Positions 9,875 through 17,544 of a DNA stretch of 50,927 bases are shown here, piece by piece. This DNA comes from CAIUVD01 sp044338255 (lineage in GTDB: Bacteria; Planctomycetota; UBA11346), in contig JBIILZ010000013.1 in assembly GCA_044338255.1 (NCBI GenBank), positions 1 to 50,927 of the forward strand. The letters are read 5' to 3'. The position numbers were made by a program, and so were the translations under genes. How positions within the stretch are numbered: the stretch's first letter is position 1; the number at the start of each line of letters is the position of its first letter. The notes below the pieces were generated by a model. That model searched no databases and was not told the DNA's origin. It worked only from the letters and a program-made list of their open reading frames with translations.

Positions 9875-12800
9875 TCAGGGAGCCCTGACTGGTGGTAAGG
9901 ACGGGGCTTCCCCTTCGTGCGCAACCGCCGCGGGTTGGGTACGAGACTGCCCCTGCCATTCGACCTCCGCCGCCAAGCGGAAGCCGACATAGGTCGATTG
10001 CACCGTCGGCTTCAGGCTGGCGCGATTCGAGGGACGGCAGACCGCCGCCGGATCACCCCAGGAGCCACCACGCAGCACTCGCAGGGCGTTGCCGGTGCCG
10101 AGCGGATCGTGATCGTGGGCGGCGGCATACGCGCCATAACCATCCTGGCACCACTCCCAGACATTGCCGAGCATGTCGTACAGCCCGAGCTGATTCGGGC
10201 GGCGGACCTTGGTTTCTTCACTCTGGCTACGGGCATTGCCGGCGAACCACGCGAGCTGGTCGAGGGCTTCTGACACTCCGCTAGCACCGGCGCGGCAGGC
10301 GTACTCCCATTCGCTTTCGGTCGGTAAGCGCAGCTGTGGATGTTGCGGATGACGCTGACGTATGACCGCGATCCAGGCTTGCACCTCATCCCAGGAGACG
10401 CGCTCGACCGGGAGCCGCGGCCCGCGATCGCGACTGGGATTGCTGGCGTTGACGGTCATCCACAGCGCTTGCGGACATTCCTCTTCGGCCAGCCAGAAGG
10501 CCCTGGTCAGCGTGATGCGGATCGGCATTTCATCGGCTTCACCGCTAGCACTGCCGCGCACGTAGGTCCCCGGAGGTACGAAACGGAACTTCTGCGTGAC
10601 CTCGGCAAAGGTCGCGGTGGTCCAGATGCCGAAGGCATCACGTCCGTAACCGGTGGCCCACAGCGGACGCCCGGGCCCATCGAGGATCGTCAGGCGATCA
10701 GCCCACGTCGGTAGGCCCGGAACCGTGTCGCCGACCAAGGTCAGCAGTTCCTGGAATTGCGCATGGGCCAGGGCGATCGCTGCCGGCGCTTGCGCACAGG
10801 TGTCGAGTAAGGCGTCCATGGCCCCCATCAGCTGGCGGACGCGATCGAATTTTTCCTGTCGACGACGATAGACCGGATTCGTCTCCCCAGCCAGCTCACG
10901 CATCACCGCCAAGTTGCCGGCGCTCTCCGCGGGCAATGGCTGACACGCGTCGAGTGGTCGCAGGGCCTTCTCCGCCGCCTGCAAACTTTTCGCCACCGCA
11001 GTCCAGCGTGCCATCTCGGCATCCTCGTCACCGATCAGCTCGCGCAGCTGCGCCAACGTCACTTCGCAATCGAGTGGAATTCCGTGACCCTGTTCAAGGG
11101 GCGCAAGCTGCGCACGCAGGGCATCGACGCGCGCAAGCTTGGCGCGCCAAGCTTGCACGTCGCGATCGGCATCGCCGACATCGTGTGCGAAGCGTTCCAG
11201 TCCGCTGCGCAAGGCGGGGGTGATCGCCGCGCGCCGCGAGAAGCTTGATAGCTCCTGGCGCCGCGCGTTCACCCGTTTGGCTTCCCGCTCCAGACGTTTG
11301 CACCAATGTAGCCGCGTATCGGCCTCAAGTGCACCCTTGGCGGCGAACTGCTCCATGGTTCCCACCAACGCCAGTTGCTGGGCGACCGTCAGCTCCTGCT
11401 CGCCGTTCAGCGGCTTGAGCCGTTCGCGTAGACTCGACAGATAATCGCGGGCTGCCTGGACCCGTTCCTCCCAGCGGCTGACATCGGCGTCTCCGGGCAG
11501 GGCCAGAGCCTTGTAGCGTGCCAGGCTCACTGCCGTCGGCTCGATCAGGGCTAGCTCGAGGGTGTCGTCCTTCGCCCGTTCATCGATCTTCGCGAGCTCG
11601 CGCCGCAACTCATCGTAGACGGCATTGGCAGCGGCGATCTGCTCATCCCAGGCGATCAGATCGGGATCCTTGGCATCGACCACCGCACGCAAAGCGGCGA
11701 GGTCGGCCTTGATCATCTCCTGCGTGGACTTCGAGGGCAGGTCCTCTTTCGCCATATGGTCCTTGAGGGCGAAGCGATAATGGTCGACGCGCGCGCGCGA
11801 TTGGGCGAGCACCTCGCTCCAGCGCGCGATGCGTTCATCGTCGGCACCAAGCAAGGGCTTGGCTCGTACCAGGAGCTGTCCGAAGGTCATCCGATCGGCT
11901 TCACTGATCTTGACCCTGGTATCGAGCAGCCCCAGGCGTTCGCACACGTACTTTACCTGGGCATCGAATCCGGAGATGGCCTTCTGCCAGGCAACCACCT
12001 GTGCATCCTGGTCGGGGACCATCCGCGCCAGCTTCGTCAGCAGCGGGGCGAGCGTCGTACGCCGCGTCAGGTCGAGCGGCTGGGTTTCAGCGGCACGCAA
12101 GGCCGCACGCAGTTCGTCTTCGTGCTGCTGCACCTGCGTGAGCGCCGCAGACCAACGCAAGACATCTGGATCGCTCGTGCCCACGGCCCGGGTCAGCTCC
12201 TCGAGATCGACCTTCGCCGCCGCTCGTTGGCTGGCGGTCAGAGTCCCGCCTTCCAGCAGCGCCAGTCGCGATGACAGCTCGCGAACCTTGGCGATCTTCC
12301 CCTGCCAGCGCACGATGTCGGGATGGTGCGCATGACCGAGAATGAGGGCTTCAAGCTCGGCAAGACGGTCCTCGACCTGCACCGGCAACGGCACCGCCTG
12401 ATCGAGCACCATCAGGCTCGCGTGCAGCTCGTGGGCCCTGACCTTGGCGAGCTCCGCGCGGTGACTGACGTAGAGGATGGCGGAGGTGCCGATGAGCAAC
12501 GCCGCCACCGCTGTCGCCACCAGCTTGCGCTGGTGCCGCTGCTGCCAGCTCATGTTCGCGCGCTGGGCCTCGGCGGCGCCGGTGGTCTGTTTGTAGGTCG
12601 ATATCGCTGATTGAGCCAGGTTGCCGCTGCGAATGTCGTCGAGATCCTTAACTAGTTCTGCGGCGCTCTGATAGCGGTTTTCCGGCTTCTTCTGCAGACA
12701 GCGCAGGAGCACCGCCTGATACTCGTCGCTGATCGCCGGATTGAGGCTCTTGGGGAGCGGCGGCTCGCTGAAACAGTGTTGGTAGATGACGGTATTCGCG

Positions 12801-13678
12801 GTGTCGCCTTCGAATGGTCTACGTCCACACAACAATTCGTAGAAGACCACGCCTAGGCTGTACAGATCACTGCGTTGATCGACGGTGGCCTCGCCACGTC
12901 CCTGTTCCGGACTGAGATAGCTCGGCGTACCCACGGACGAACCGGTCGCGGTCAGGGTGCTTTCGCCGAGCGCTTTGCCGATCGCTTCGCCGAGCGCTTC
13001 GCCGAGCGCTTCGCCGAGCGCTTTGCCGAGCGCTTTGCCGATAACTTCGCCGATCACTTTGACGATGCCGAAATCGCTGATCTTGAGCAGGCCCTGCTTG
13101 GTGATGAGCAGATTCGACGGCTTGAGATCGCGGTGCACGATGCCGATGGTGCCTGCCTCGACCAGACCCTTGGCGGCCTGTATCAAGTAATCAGCGGCTT
13201 CCTCGGGAGTGAACGGACGCTGCGTCTCCTGACGTTGCTTGAGCACCGCGTAGAGGTCGGTGCCTTCGACGAATTCCATGGCACAGAAGTGTTTGCCCTC
13301 CCAGGCACCGGTGGCGTACACCTGGACGATGTGCGGGGACGAGAGCTTCGACGAGATGCTCGCCTCCTGCTGAAACCGTCGTAGCAGGAGCTCATCAGCC
13401 ACCAGATCAGACGACAGAACCATGAGCGCAACACGGCGCTTCAGGGAATGCTGCACCGCACGGTACACCGATCCCATGCCGTCTTCGCCAAGCATCCCGC
13501 CTATTTCCCAGTCGCCCCACACCTGGCCGGTGTGGGGCCCCTTCCGGCCACGCATATGCCAAGCATCGAAACCCTGATGGGTGCTCTTCACCGGCGCCGC
13601 CGACGGCTGATCACCGGCGGGAAGAGCTACATGCTGAATAGGAAACTGATCCTCATGTGTTGGCCGTGGTTGAGACAT
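9875..13678 (-). CDS. Ser/Thr protein kinase-like (possible pseudokinase) with C-terminal SUMF1 domain
   Basis: The 1,267-residue membrane protein has three parts. Residues about 57-350 form a PknB/Hanks-type kinase domain with a glycine-rich loop (LGEDGMGSVY), alpha-C Glu (RRFQQEA), catalytic loop HRDLKPSN (182-189), DFG (202-204) and a TPSYLSPEQ activation-segment end (251-259). A transmembrane segment follows near 395-412, then a long helical, Leu/Glu/Arg-rich region. The C-terminal SUMF1 domain shows PGTYVRGS, LPTESEWEYACRAG, LYDMLGNVWEWCQDG and RVLRGGSWGD. Two oddities stand out: the VAIK-equivalent motif reads VALM, so the invariant ATP-binding Lys is Met86; and residues 208-239 of the activation segment are a 12-bp-repeat-encoded insertion. 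Kinase-SUMF1 fusions are frequent in Planctomycetota-like genomes. It heads the operon with the giant surface protein, so signalling about, or assembly of, that surface structure is inferred. Catalytic activity is doubtful. Confidence 0.9.
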   Translation of the reverse strand: MSQPRPTHEDQFPIQHVALPAGDQPSAAPVKSTHQGFDAWHMRGRKGPHTGQVWGDWEIGGMLGEDGMGSVYRAVQHSLKRRVALMVLSSDLVADELLLRRFQQEASISSKLSSPHIVQVYATGAWEGKHFCAMEFVEGTDLYAVLKQRQETQRPFTPEEAADYLIQAAKGLVEAGTIGIVHRDLKPSNLLITKQGLLKISDFGIVKVIGEVIGKALGKALGEALGEALGEAIGKALGESTLTATGSSVGTPSYLSPEQGRGEATVDQRSDLYSLGVVFYELLCGRRPFEGDTANTVIYQHCFSEPPLPKSLNPAISDEYQAVLLRCLQKKPENRYQSAAELVKDLDDIRSGNLAQSAISTYKQTTGAAEAQRANMSWQQRHQRKLVATAVAALLIGTSAILYVSHRAELAKVRAHELHASLMVLDQAVPLPVQVEDRLAELEALILGHAHHPDIVRWQGKIAKVRELSSRLALLEGGTLTASQRAAAKVDLEELTRAVGTSDPDVLRWSAALTQVQQHEDELRAALRAAETQPLDLTRRTTLAPLLTKLARMVPDQDAQVVAWQKAISGFDAQVKYVCERLGLLDTRVKISEADRMTFGQLLVRAKPLLGADDERIARWSEVLAQSRARVDHYRFALKDHMAKEDLPSKSTQEMIKADLAALRAVVDAKDPDLIAWDEQIAAANAVYDELRRELAKIDERAKDDTLELALIEPTAVSLARYKALALPGDADVSRWEERVQAARDYLSSLRERLKPLNGEQELTVAQQLALVGTMEQFAAKGALEADTRLHWCKRLEREAKRVNARRQELSSFSRRAAITPALRSGLERFAHDVGDADRDVQAWRAKLARVDALRAQLAPLEQGHGIPLDCEVTLAQLRELIGDEDAEMARWTAVAKSLQAAEKALRPLDACQPLPAESAGNLAVMRELAGETNPVYRRRQEKFDRVRQLMGAMDALLDTCAQAPAAIALAHAQFQELLTLVGDTVPGLPTWADRLTILDGPGRPLWATGYGRDAFGIWTTATFAEVTQKFRFVPPGTYVRGSASGEADEMPIRITLTRAFWLAEEECPQALWMTVNASNPSRDRGPRLPVERVSWDEVQAWIAVIRQRHPQHPQLRLPTESEWEYACRAGASGVSEALDQLAWFAGNARSQSEETKVRRPNQLGLYDMLGNVWEWCQDGYGAYAAAHDHDPLGTGNALRVLRGGSWGDPAAVCRPSNRASLKPTVQSTYVGFRLAAEVEWQGQSRTQPAAVAHEGEAPSLPPVRAP
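12962..13057 (-). repeat. 12-bp tandem repeat, 8 degenerate copies, in the kinase activation segment
   Basis: The plus-strand unit is close to CGCCGAGCGCTT, with variants. On the coding strand it encodes four-residue blocks VIGE, VIGK, ALGK, ALGE (three times), AIGK and ALGE, at residues 208-239. The block begins four residues after the DFG glycine. Confidence 0.9.
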
Positions 13679-13683
13679 AGTTA

Positions 13684-13712
13684 ATCATACAACCAATTTG
13701 CGAACTTGTAAA
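13684..13712 (-). promoter_or_regulatory. Strong sigma70-like promoter of the kinase/surface-protein operon, leaderless geometry
   Basis: Reading the minus strand, TTTACA (13712..13707) is followed after exactly 17 bases by TATGAT (13689..13684), each 5/6 to consensus. Only five bases (TAACT) separate the -10 box from the ATG at 13678. With the usual 6-8 base offset, transcription would start at or next to the start codon, giving a leaderless mRNA. Alternatively the true start codon lies further downstream. Confidence 0.6.
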
Positions 13713-13823
13713 ACCCAACCAATTCATCCGCTTCACCCCAGCATTTGAGAATTTCAGGTGCGAATGTTGCAGTCGTTCCAAAAATTTTGCAAAACCATTT
13801 TGCCATCACCGCCTGAGCAGCGC

Positions 13824-13991
13824 CTAGGAGCCTGTCGGGAATAGATGACCGAGGATGGCGAAGGGATCGTACGGCAGATCCAAGGCGGCAAGGCGGGCGG
13901 ATAGCGGGAGCTATCTGACCGTTTTGCCAACGCCGGAGCTGCCGTCCGAGACCGAGTCAGCCGACCGAATCTATTCCCGACAGGCTCCTAG
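13824..13991. mobile_element. MITE-like palindromic repeat element, complete copy 2 (168 bp)
   Basis: The 168-bp element is bounded by a perfect inverted repeat of about 23 bases starting CTAGGAGCCTGTCGGGAATA. Further inward the arms continue to pair: GATCGTACGGCAG against CTGCCGTCCGAG, and a central GATAGC-GGGA-GCTATC hairpin. The whole element could therefore fold into one long imperfect hairpin. A second copy starts the window (1..103), and isolated terminal hairpins occur next to rpmE2 (22292..22308) and in the vapC remnant (about 31563..31584). It has no ORF, so it would depend on a transposase elsewhere. The rest of the 13679..14089 intergenic stretch holds the kinase promoter and otherwise nothing I can identify. 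Confidence 0.75.
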
Positions 13992-14089
13992 AGGCAAGCT
14001 CGAGACGCTGACGATGATGATAAGGTCCCAAGTCTCCACGCCGTCTACGTGAGATTCCGAGGCTCTCGTAAGCGGTGAAGATCAGTCGC

Positions 14090-14485
14090 TCAGACCGGGC
14101 GATTCTCGGCCCAGCGATCGCCATAGGCGATGAGGATCTGCCAATCGATCGGCTCGCGCTGACTGCGCCACGTGGCGAAGACGACACAGGTCTTGGCTGA
14201 TGGCAGTTCGTACAACCATTCAGTGGTGAGCCGTTCATGCACTGCCGCGAGGATGATGACCACGCCGATCTGGCTCGCCGTCGGTTTCTTCAACGGGACT
14301 TCCTGATCGAGGCGTTTGGCACAGATCTCGGCATAGACTTCCGCGGCGCTGAGCTCGGCAAAGGACTGCTCATCGACACTCCCATGTTCGTCCTTGAGGA
14401 GATCAGCGGCGCGATTGCGGATGGCGGTGATGTTGGCCTTGGCGCCGTAGGCGATGAGACGGACGGTAATGGGCGTGATCAACAT
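14090..14485 (-). CDS. Hypothetical protein (131 aa)
   Basis: I do not recognise a family. The protein looks soluble and globular, without a signal peptide. It begins MLITPITVRLIAYG and ends in a segment rich in Trp and Arg (VFATWRSQREPIDWQILIAYGDRWAENRPV region, residues 103-131). A weakly hydrophobic IGVVIILAAV helix lies near residues 73-82. It is flanked by the MITE-like element downstream and the endonuclease gene upstream on the same strand, 90 bases away. The open frame is clear and codon usage resembles its neighbours, but there is no independent support for expression. Confidence 0.5.
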   Translation of the reverse strand: MLITPITVRLIAYGAKANITAIRNRAADLLKDEHGSVDEQSFAELSAAEVYAEICAKRLDQEVPLKKPTASQIGVVIILAAVHERLTTEWLYELPSAKTCVVFATWRSQREPIDWQILIAYGDRWAENRPV

Positions 14486-14540
14486 GGGAGCACGAGCTTT
14501 CAGGGACGGAAACCAGGGCCAGATCGTCTACAACCTCGGC

Positions 14541-14565
14541 AAAAGAAAATCAGGACCTCCGGTCT
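14541..14565 (-). terminator. Weak intrinsic terminator candidate after the endonuclease gene
   Basis: On the minus strand a short GACC-GGA-GGTC hairpin is followed by CTGATTTTCTTTT. It starts 11 bases past the stop of the endonuclease gene. The stem is only four pairs plus a G-T pair, so this is a weak call. Confidence 0.3.
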
Positions 14566-14575
14566 CGTGCCGGAC

Positions 14576-15484
14576 TCAGTTCCATAGCGCGCTCGCGGCT
14601 GGCTTCCGGCGCAACTGTTCGATCTCCGGCGGCTGACCGGCGAACAGATCCAAGCCCGATTCGGCTTCGACGCGCTGCGCGCTCACCAGGTAGCGGGTCA
14701 GCGGACCACGCGCCTCACCGCGATTGGGGATTTCGAACGCCAACAGATCAATGCCCGACGGCTGCCTGCGGATGACCACAGAAAAACAGGCGGCGGGAAT
14801 GGAAATGCCCGTGCGTAGTCGCTCCGTTTGAGGCGCGTACAAGGGGCCATTGATGACCGTGACAGCGGTAAAGCGCGCGGCCCAGCCGGCGACCCGTGGC
14901 GAATTGCGCCCCGCGATCAGGACCTCCAGGTCTTCCCAGATGCCGGCGTTGATGGCATGCGGCTGAGGTACGATGTTGGAGCAGATGAAGGTCGCCAGAA
15001 AGGCTTCGGAACCATGACGGCTCCACATCGCAAACGCTGGACAGAGGTGACCCCGATCGAAACCGCTTCCGCTATAATCGCGCTGATTGACATGTCCCGC
15101 GGTCGCGAAATCGGTAGCGAAGACCGGTCGCTTCGGCTCAGGCCCGGTAGAGGTGATCGGCCCAGCGAGGTCATAGGTGACCCAGGCGGGATTCTTGCGC
15201 GCCTCGTCATAACCGAGCACGAACCAATGTTTATCCAGCTGCTTCAGCGGCTGGCCGCTGCGACGTGCAGGCCGCCACGGCTGCCTGCCCGGCACCGTCT
15301 CGACCGCTGCGGACACCGCCACGGCTGGCGGTGCATCAGCTCCTGTTGGTAGCGCCGTGAACGTGGCTACCGGCAGCGGAGGAAGCCCTTCCGTGATGCG
15401 CAACAAGATCGCTACCACCACCAGCGAAAGCACCATGCCCACCGCCGCCATGTACGATACCTGACGACGCGAAGCGCTGGCCAT
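14576..15484 (-). CDS. Membrane-anchored DNA/RNA non-specific endonuclease (NUC1/EndoG family)
   Basis: The 302-residue protein starts with a transmembrane anchor or uncleaved signal (MAAVGMVLSLVVVAILL, residues 12-28). A variable linker is followed by the beta-beta-alpha-Me endonuclease domain. The family signature is present: DRGHLCPA at 143-150, with His146 as expected general base, then CSNIVPQ and the metal-ligand helix NAGIWEDLE (residues 179-187). Family members cleave DNA and RNA without sequence specificity in a Mg-dependent way, usually outside the cytoplasm. Here the anchor places it on the outer face of the inner membrane, suggesting nucleic-acid scavenging or defence rather than replication. 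No cognate inhibitor gene is adjacent. Confidence 0.85.
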   Translation of the reverse strand: MASASRRQVSYMAAVGMVLSLVVVAILLRITEGLPPLPVATFTALPTGADAPPAVAVSAAVETVPGRQPWRPARRSGQPLKQLDKHWFVLGYDEARKNPAWVTYDLAGPITSTGPEPKRPVFATDFATAGHVNQRDYSGSGFDRGHLCPAFAMWSRHGSEAFLATFICSNIVPQPHAINAGIWEDLEVLIAGRNSPRVAGWAARFTAVTVINGPLYAPQTERLRTGISIPAACFSVVIRRQPSGIDLLAFEIPNRGEARGPLTRYLVSAQRVEAESGLDLFAGQPPEIEQLRRKPAASALWN

Positions 15485-15592
15485 CGGCGCATGCTAAGCA
15501 CGAGAACCTCGCTTAGCGCAACAATGTAATTCCTGGATGGAGCTGCATACCAAAGCGTTGCTTGTTGCCATCAATGATGACGTCTTGCGCGC

Positions 15593-15810
15593 ATGAACGA
15601 TGACTTCAAACAATCCCTCATGACCACGGCCCACGGATTGCAGCAAACTTTTGCCGATGATCTGGTGGCCGTGGTGCTGTTCGGTTCGACCGCAGGATAA
15701 CGTCAGCGCGTGGTCTCGGATACCAACTTGGCGGTGGTGGTGAAAACCTTCGCCACCGAGCGAAGCGAAGCCGCGCGCGCGATCATCGCCATCGCCAGTG
15801 TCGCCTCGCT
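15593..15810 (+). pseudogene. Broken minimal nucleotidyltransferase (MNT-type)
   Basis: Starting at the ATG at 15593, one frame reads MNDDFKQSLMTTAHGL and then VAVVLFGSTAG, followed by a TAA stop at 15698..15700. The same frame continues RQRVVSDTNLAVVV. This matches the nucleotidyltransferase fold core (GSxARG followed by SDIDLLVV), but with an in-frame stop just after the GS motif and Asp to Asn at the metal-binding position. The continuation runs into the 15-bp repeat array of the neighbouring gene. MNT proteins commonly pair with HEPN proteins as toxin-antitoxin modules; no HEPN partner is seen here. Confidence 0.6.
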
Positions 15811-15870
15811 AGCTGACCTTTACCAACCTGGCCTTTTCCAGCCTGGCCTTTACCAGCCTGACCTTTACCA
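15811..15870 (-). repeat. 15-bp tandem repeat, 4 copies, carrying the stop codon of the outer-membrane protein gene
   Basis: On the coding (minus) strand the unit is TGG TAA AGG TCA GGC, where TGG TAA is the last sense codon and stop of the gene. Units lie at 15856..15870, 15841..15855, 15826..15840 (where TAA has become AAA) and 15811..15825. They are in phase with the reading frame, so extra stops line up downstream of the first. Confidence 0.9.
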
Positions 15871-17400
15871 ATCGGTAGCCAGGGCCAGAGAGGCACGCGC
15901 TTCCTGGGGATATTCGTTACCGTCGTAGGTCACCGTCTCACGTGCAAACTGCCCGGCGGCATCGATGCGCATCAGCCACAGGTTGATGCCGACACCGGCA
16001 CTGAAGAGGGTCGGATCGGTGGTGACCGCGAGATTCTTGGAAATGCCGGCGCGCAGGGCGAGCACCCGGAATGCGTCCCATTCAAAGCCGGCGGCGAGAC
16101 GCTGGAATTCACGACCGGCGAGCTGGCTCTTGCTGCGCGTAAGATCGAGGTCGGCAGCCAAGGTCAAAGTGGTGAAGGGAATGAAGGCGACACCGGCGGT
16201 GGCCGTGGGGCTCACCGTCTGCTTCGCGAATTTGACCCCGTTGACGGTCGGACCCTCGAAGCTGGGGTTGTTCAGATTGCGCCCGGTCACGCCGACCTGC
16301 AGCATCGAAAAGCGCGCCATGACCGAGAGATCGACGCCGAAGTTCGAGGATTGCTTATAATCATTCTTGGAGTCGGAGAGGTACTGTGAAAAATCATCAC
16401 TGCTGCTGTTGAAGAGTGGGATTTCCAGACCATACACCCGGCCGAGCATGTATTTGAGGCTGCCGCCCACCGACCAATGCTCGTCGAAGGCATAGCCGTA
16501 GGAGACGGGGATCTCGACGATGCCCAGGCCGACCATGCGCAAGGTCGTATTATTGTCGCCGAACTGCAGCGTGCCGACGCCGGAACTGGTCACGAGTTGT
16601 TGGAACTGGCTGATGACGCCGTCGATCAACGACGGGTCGATGTTGGCTTGGGCCAAGGAATAGTCGATCTTGTTGACCGCTTCCTGGGCCTCTGCCGCCG
16701 TCGCCGCGCCACTATTCATGAGGATAGTCTGCAAGGTGGTCTGTTGCGCCGCCGTCAGCTTGGTCGCGGTGTAGGTTCCGGGCGTCGTCGACACCGGCAC
16801 CGAGACGAGGTTGATCTGATCGGCAACGGAACTGCCCGGCGGCAGCTCGACACCGATATGCTGGGTATCGAAATCCTCCAATTTTCCGACCGCCTGCCCG
16901 TAGCTGCGCACACCCAAACCGAAATGGCCGATGCGCATTCCCAGTCCGGCATTCATATCGACGAGCACGGCGTCAGCTTCGGGATTGAAGCTCGACAGCG
17001 CCGCCAAGGTCTTGGTCAAGTCCTGCAGGGTTTGGGCATCGACACTGCCACTCTGGCCGATCGCCTGCATTTTATCGACGTCGACGGCGAGAATGTCGTT
17101 GAGGTACGCGCCGAGGTTGCCGACCAGCCGCGCACCGACCGTGACATCGATGCCCATGCCCCAGTCCTTGCGCTGCAGATCGTTGTTGTCCGAGCTGCTG
17201 CGGGCCCCGTCGGCGTTGCCGGCGGTGAAGAATCCGAACGCCGCCGGATTGTAGTACTGCGCCACGTAGTCATCGGTACAGGCGACGCCAACGCCGCCCA
17301 TACCTAGGGCCCGTGGTCCGACGATCGGACTTTCCAAGGCGAAAGCCGCCCCTGAAATAAGGGTCAGTGATAAGGCGGCGAGAGTTTGCGAACGTAGCAC
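15865..17400 (-). CDS. Outer-membrane beta-barrel protein, TraF/FadL-like
   Basis: The 511-residue protein has a signal peptide (TLAALSLTLISGAAFA) followed by the motif GPRALGMGGVGVACTDDYVAQYYNPAA. That motif is characteristic of TraF_2/FadL (OMPP1)-like outer-membrane proteins, where the N-terminal region is followed by a long antiparallel barrel with many short aromatic-rich strands. Family members form barrels, some of which carry hydrophobic solutes; the substrate here is unknown. The open frame can be extended to a TTG at 17427. The GTG at 17400 is preferred because GGAG lies seven bases upstream and the signal peptide then has normal length. It is monocistronic, with an inverted repeat at 17430..17449 upstream. 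Its stop codon is part of a 15-bp repeat. Confidence 0.75.
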   Translation of the reverse strand: MLRSQTLAALSLTLISGAAFALESPIVGPRALGMGGVGVACTDDYVAQYYNPAAFGFFTAGNADGARSSSDNNDLQRKDWGMGIDVTVGARLVGNLGAYLNDILAVDVDKMQAIGQSGSVDAQTLQDLTKTLAALSSFNPEADAVLVDMNAGLGMRIGHFGLGVRSYGQAVGKLEDFDTQHIGVELPPGSSVADQINLVSVPVSTTPGTYTATKLTAAQQTTLQTILMNSGAATAAEAQEAVNKIDYSLAQANIDPSLIDGVISQFQQLVTSSGVGTLQFGDNNTTLRMVGLGIVEIPVSYGYAFDEHWSVGGSLKYMLGRVYGLEIPLFNSSSDDFSQYLSDSKNDYKQSSNFGVDLSVMARFSMLQVGVTGRNLNNPSFEGPTVNGVKFAKQTVSPTATAGVAFIPFTTLTLAADLDLTRSKSQLAGREFQRLAAGFEWDAFRVLALRAGISKNLAVTTDPTLFSAGVGINLWLMRIDAAGQFARETVTYDGNEYPQEARASLALATDW

Positions 17401-17429
17401 AGAGTTACTCCGAATGTTGTATCCCAAGG

Positions 17430-17458
17430 GTGTACCCTACTAAGTACACATCTGTCAA
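17430..17458 (-). promoter_or_regulatory. Promoter/operator region of the TraF/FadL-like gene
   Basis: A perfect inverted repeat GTGTAC-N8-GTACAC (17430..17449) lies 30-50 bases upstream of the GTG start. A perfect TTGACA (-35-like, minus strand) sits at 17458..17453, next to it. No good -10 is visible, so a regulator-dependent promoter with this palindrome as operator is possible. The divergently transcribed NtrC-type regulator begins about 90 bases away. Confidence 0.4.
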
Positions 17459-17544
17459 GGGAACGAACCGCATCATTAGAGGCTGTCGATGAAATACCCC
17501 TTTTCCCCGATTGTCGACCGAACGCAGTCGCCCATCATGCCCTC

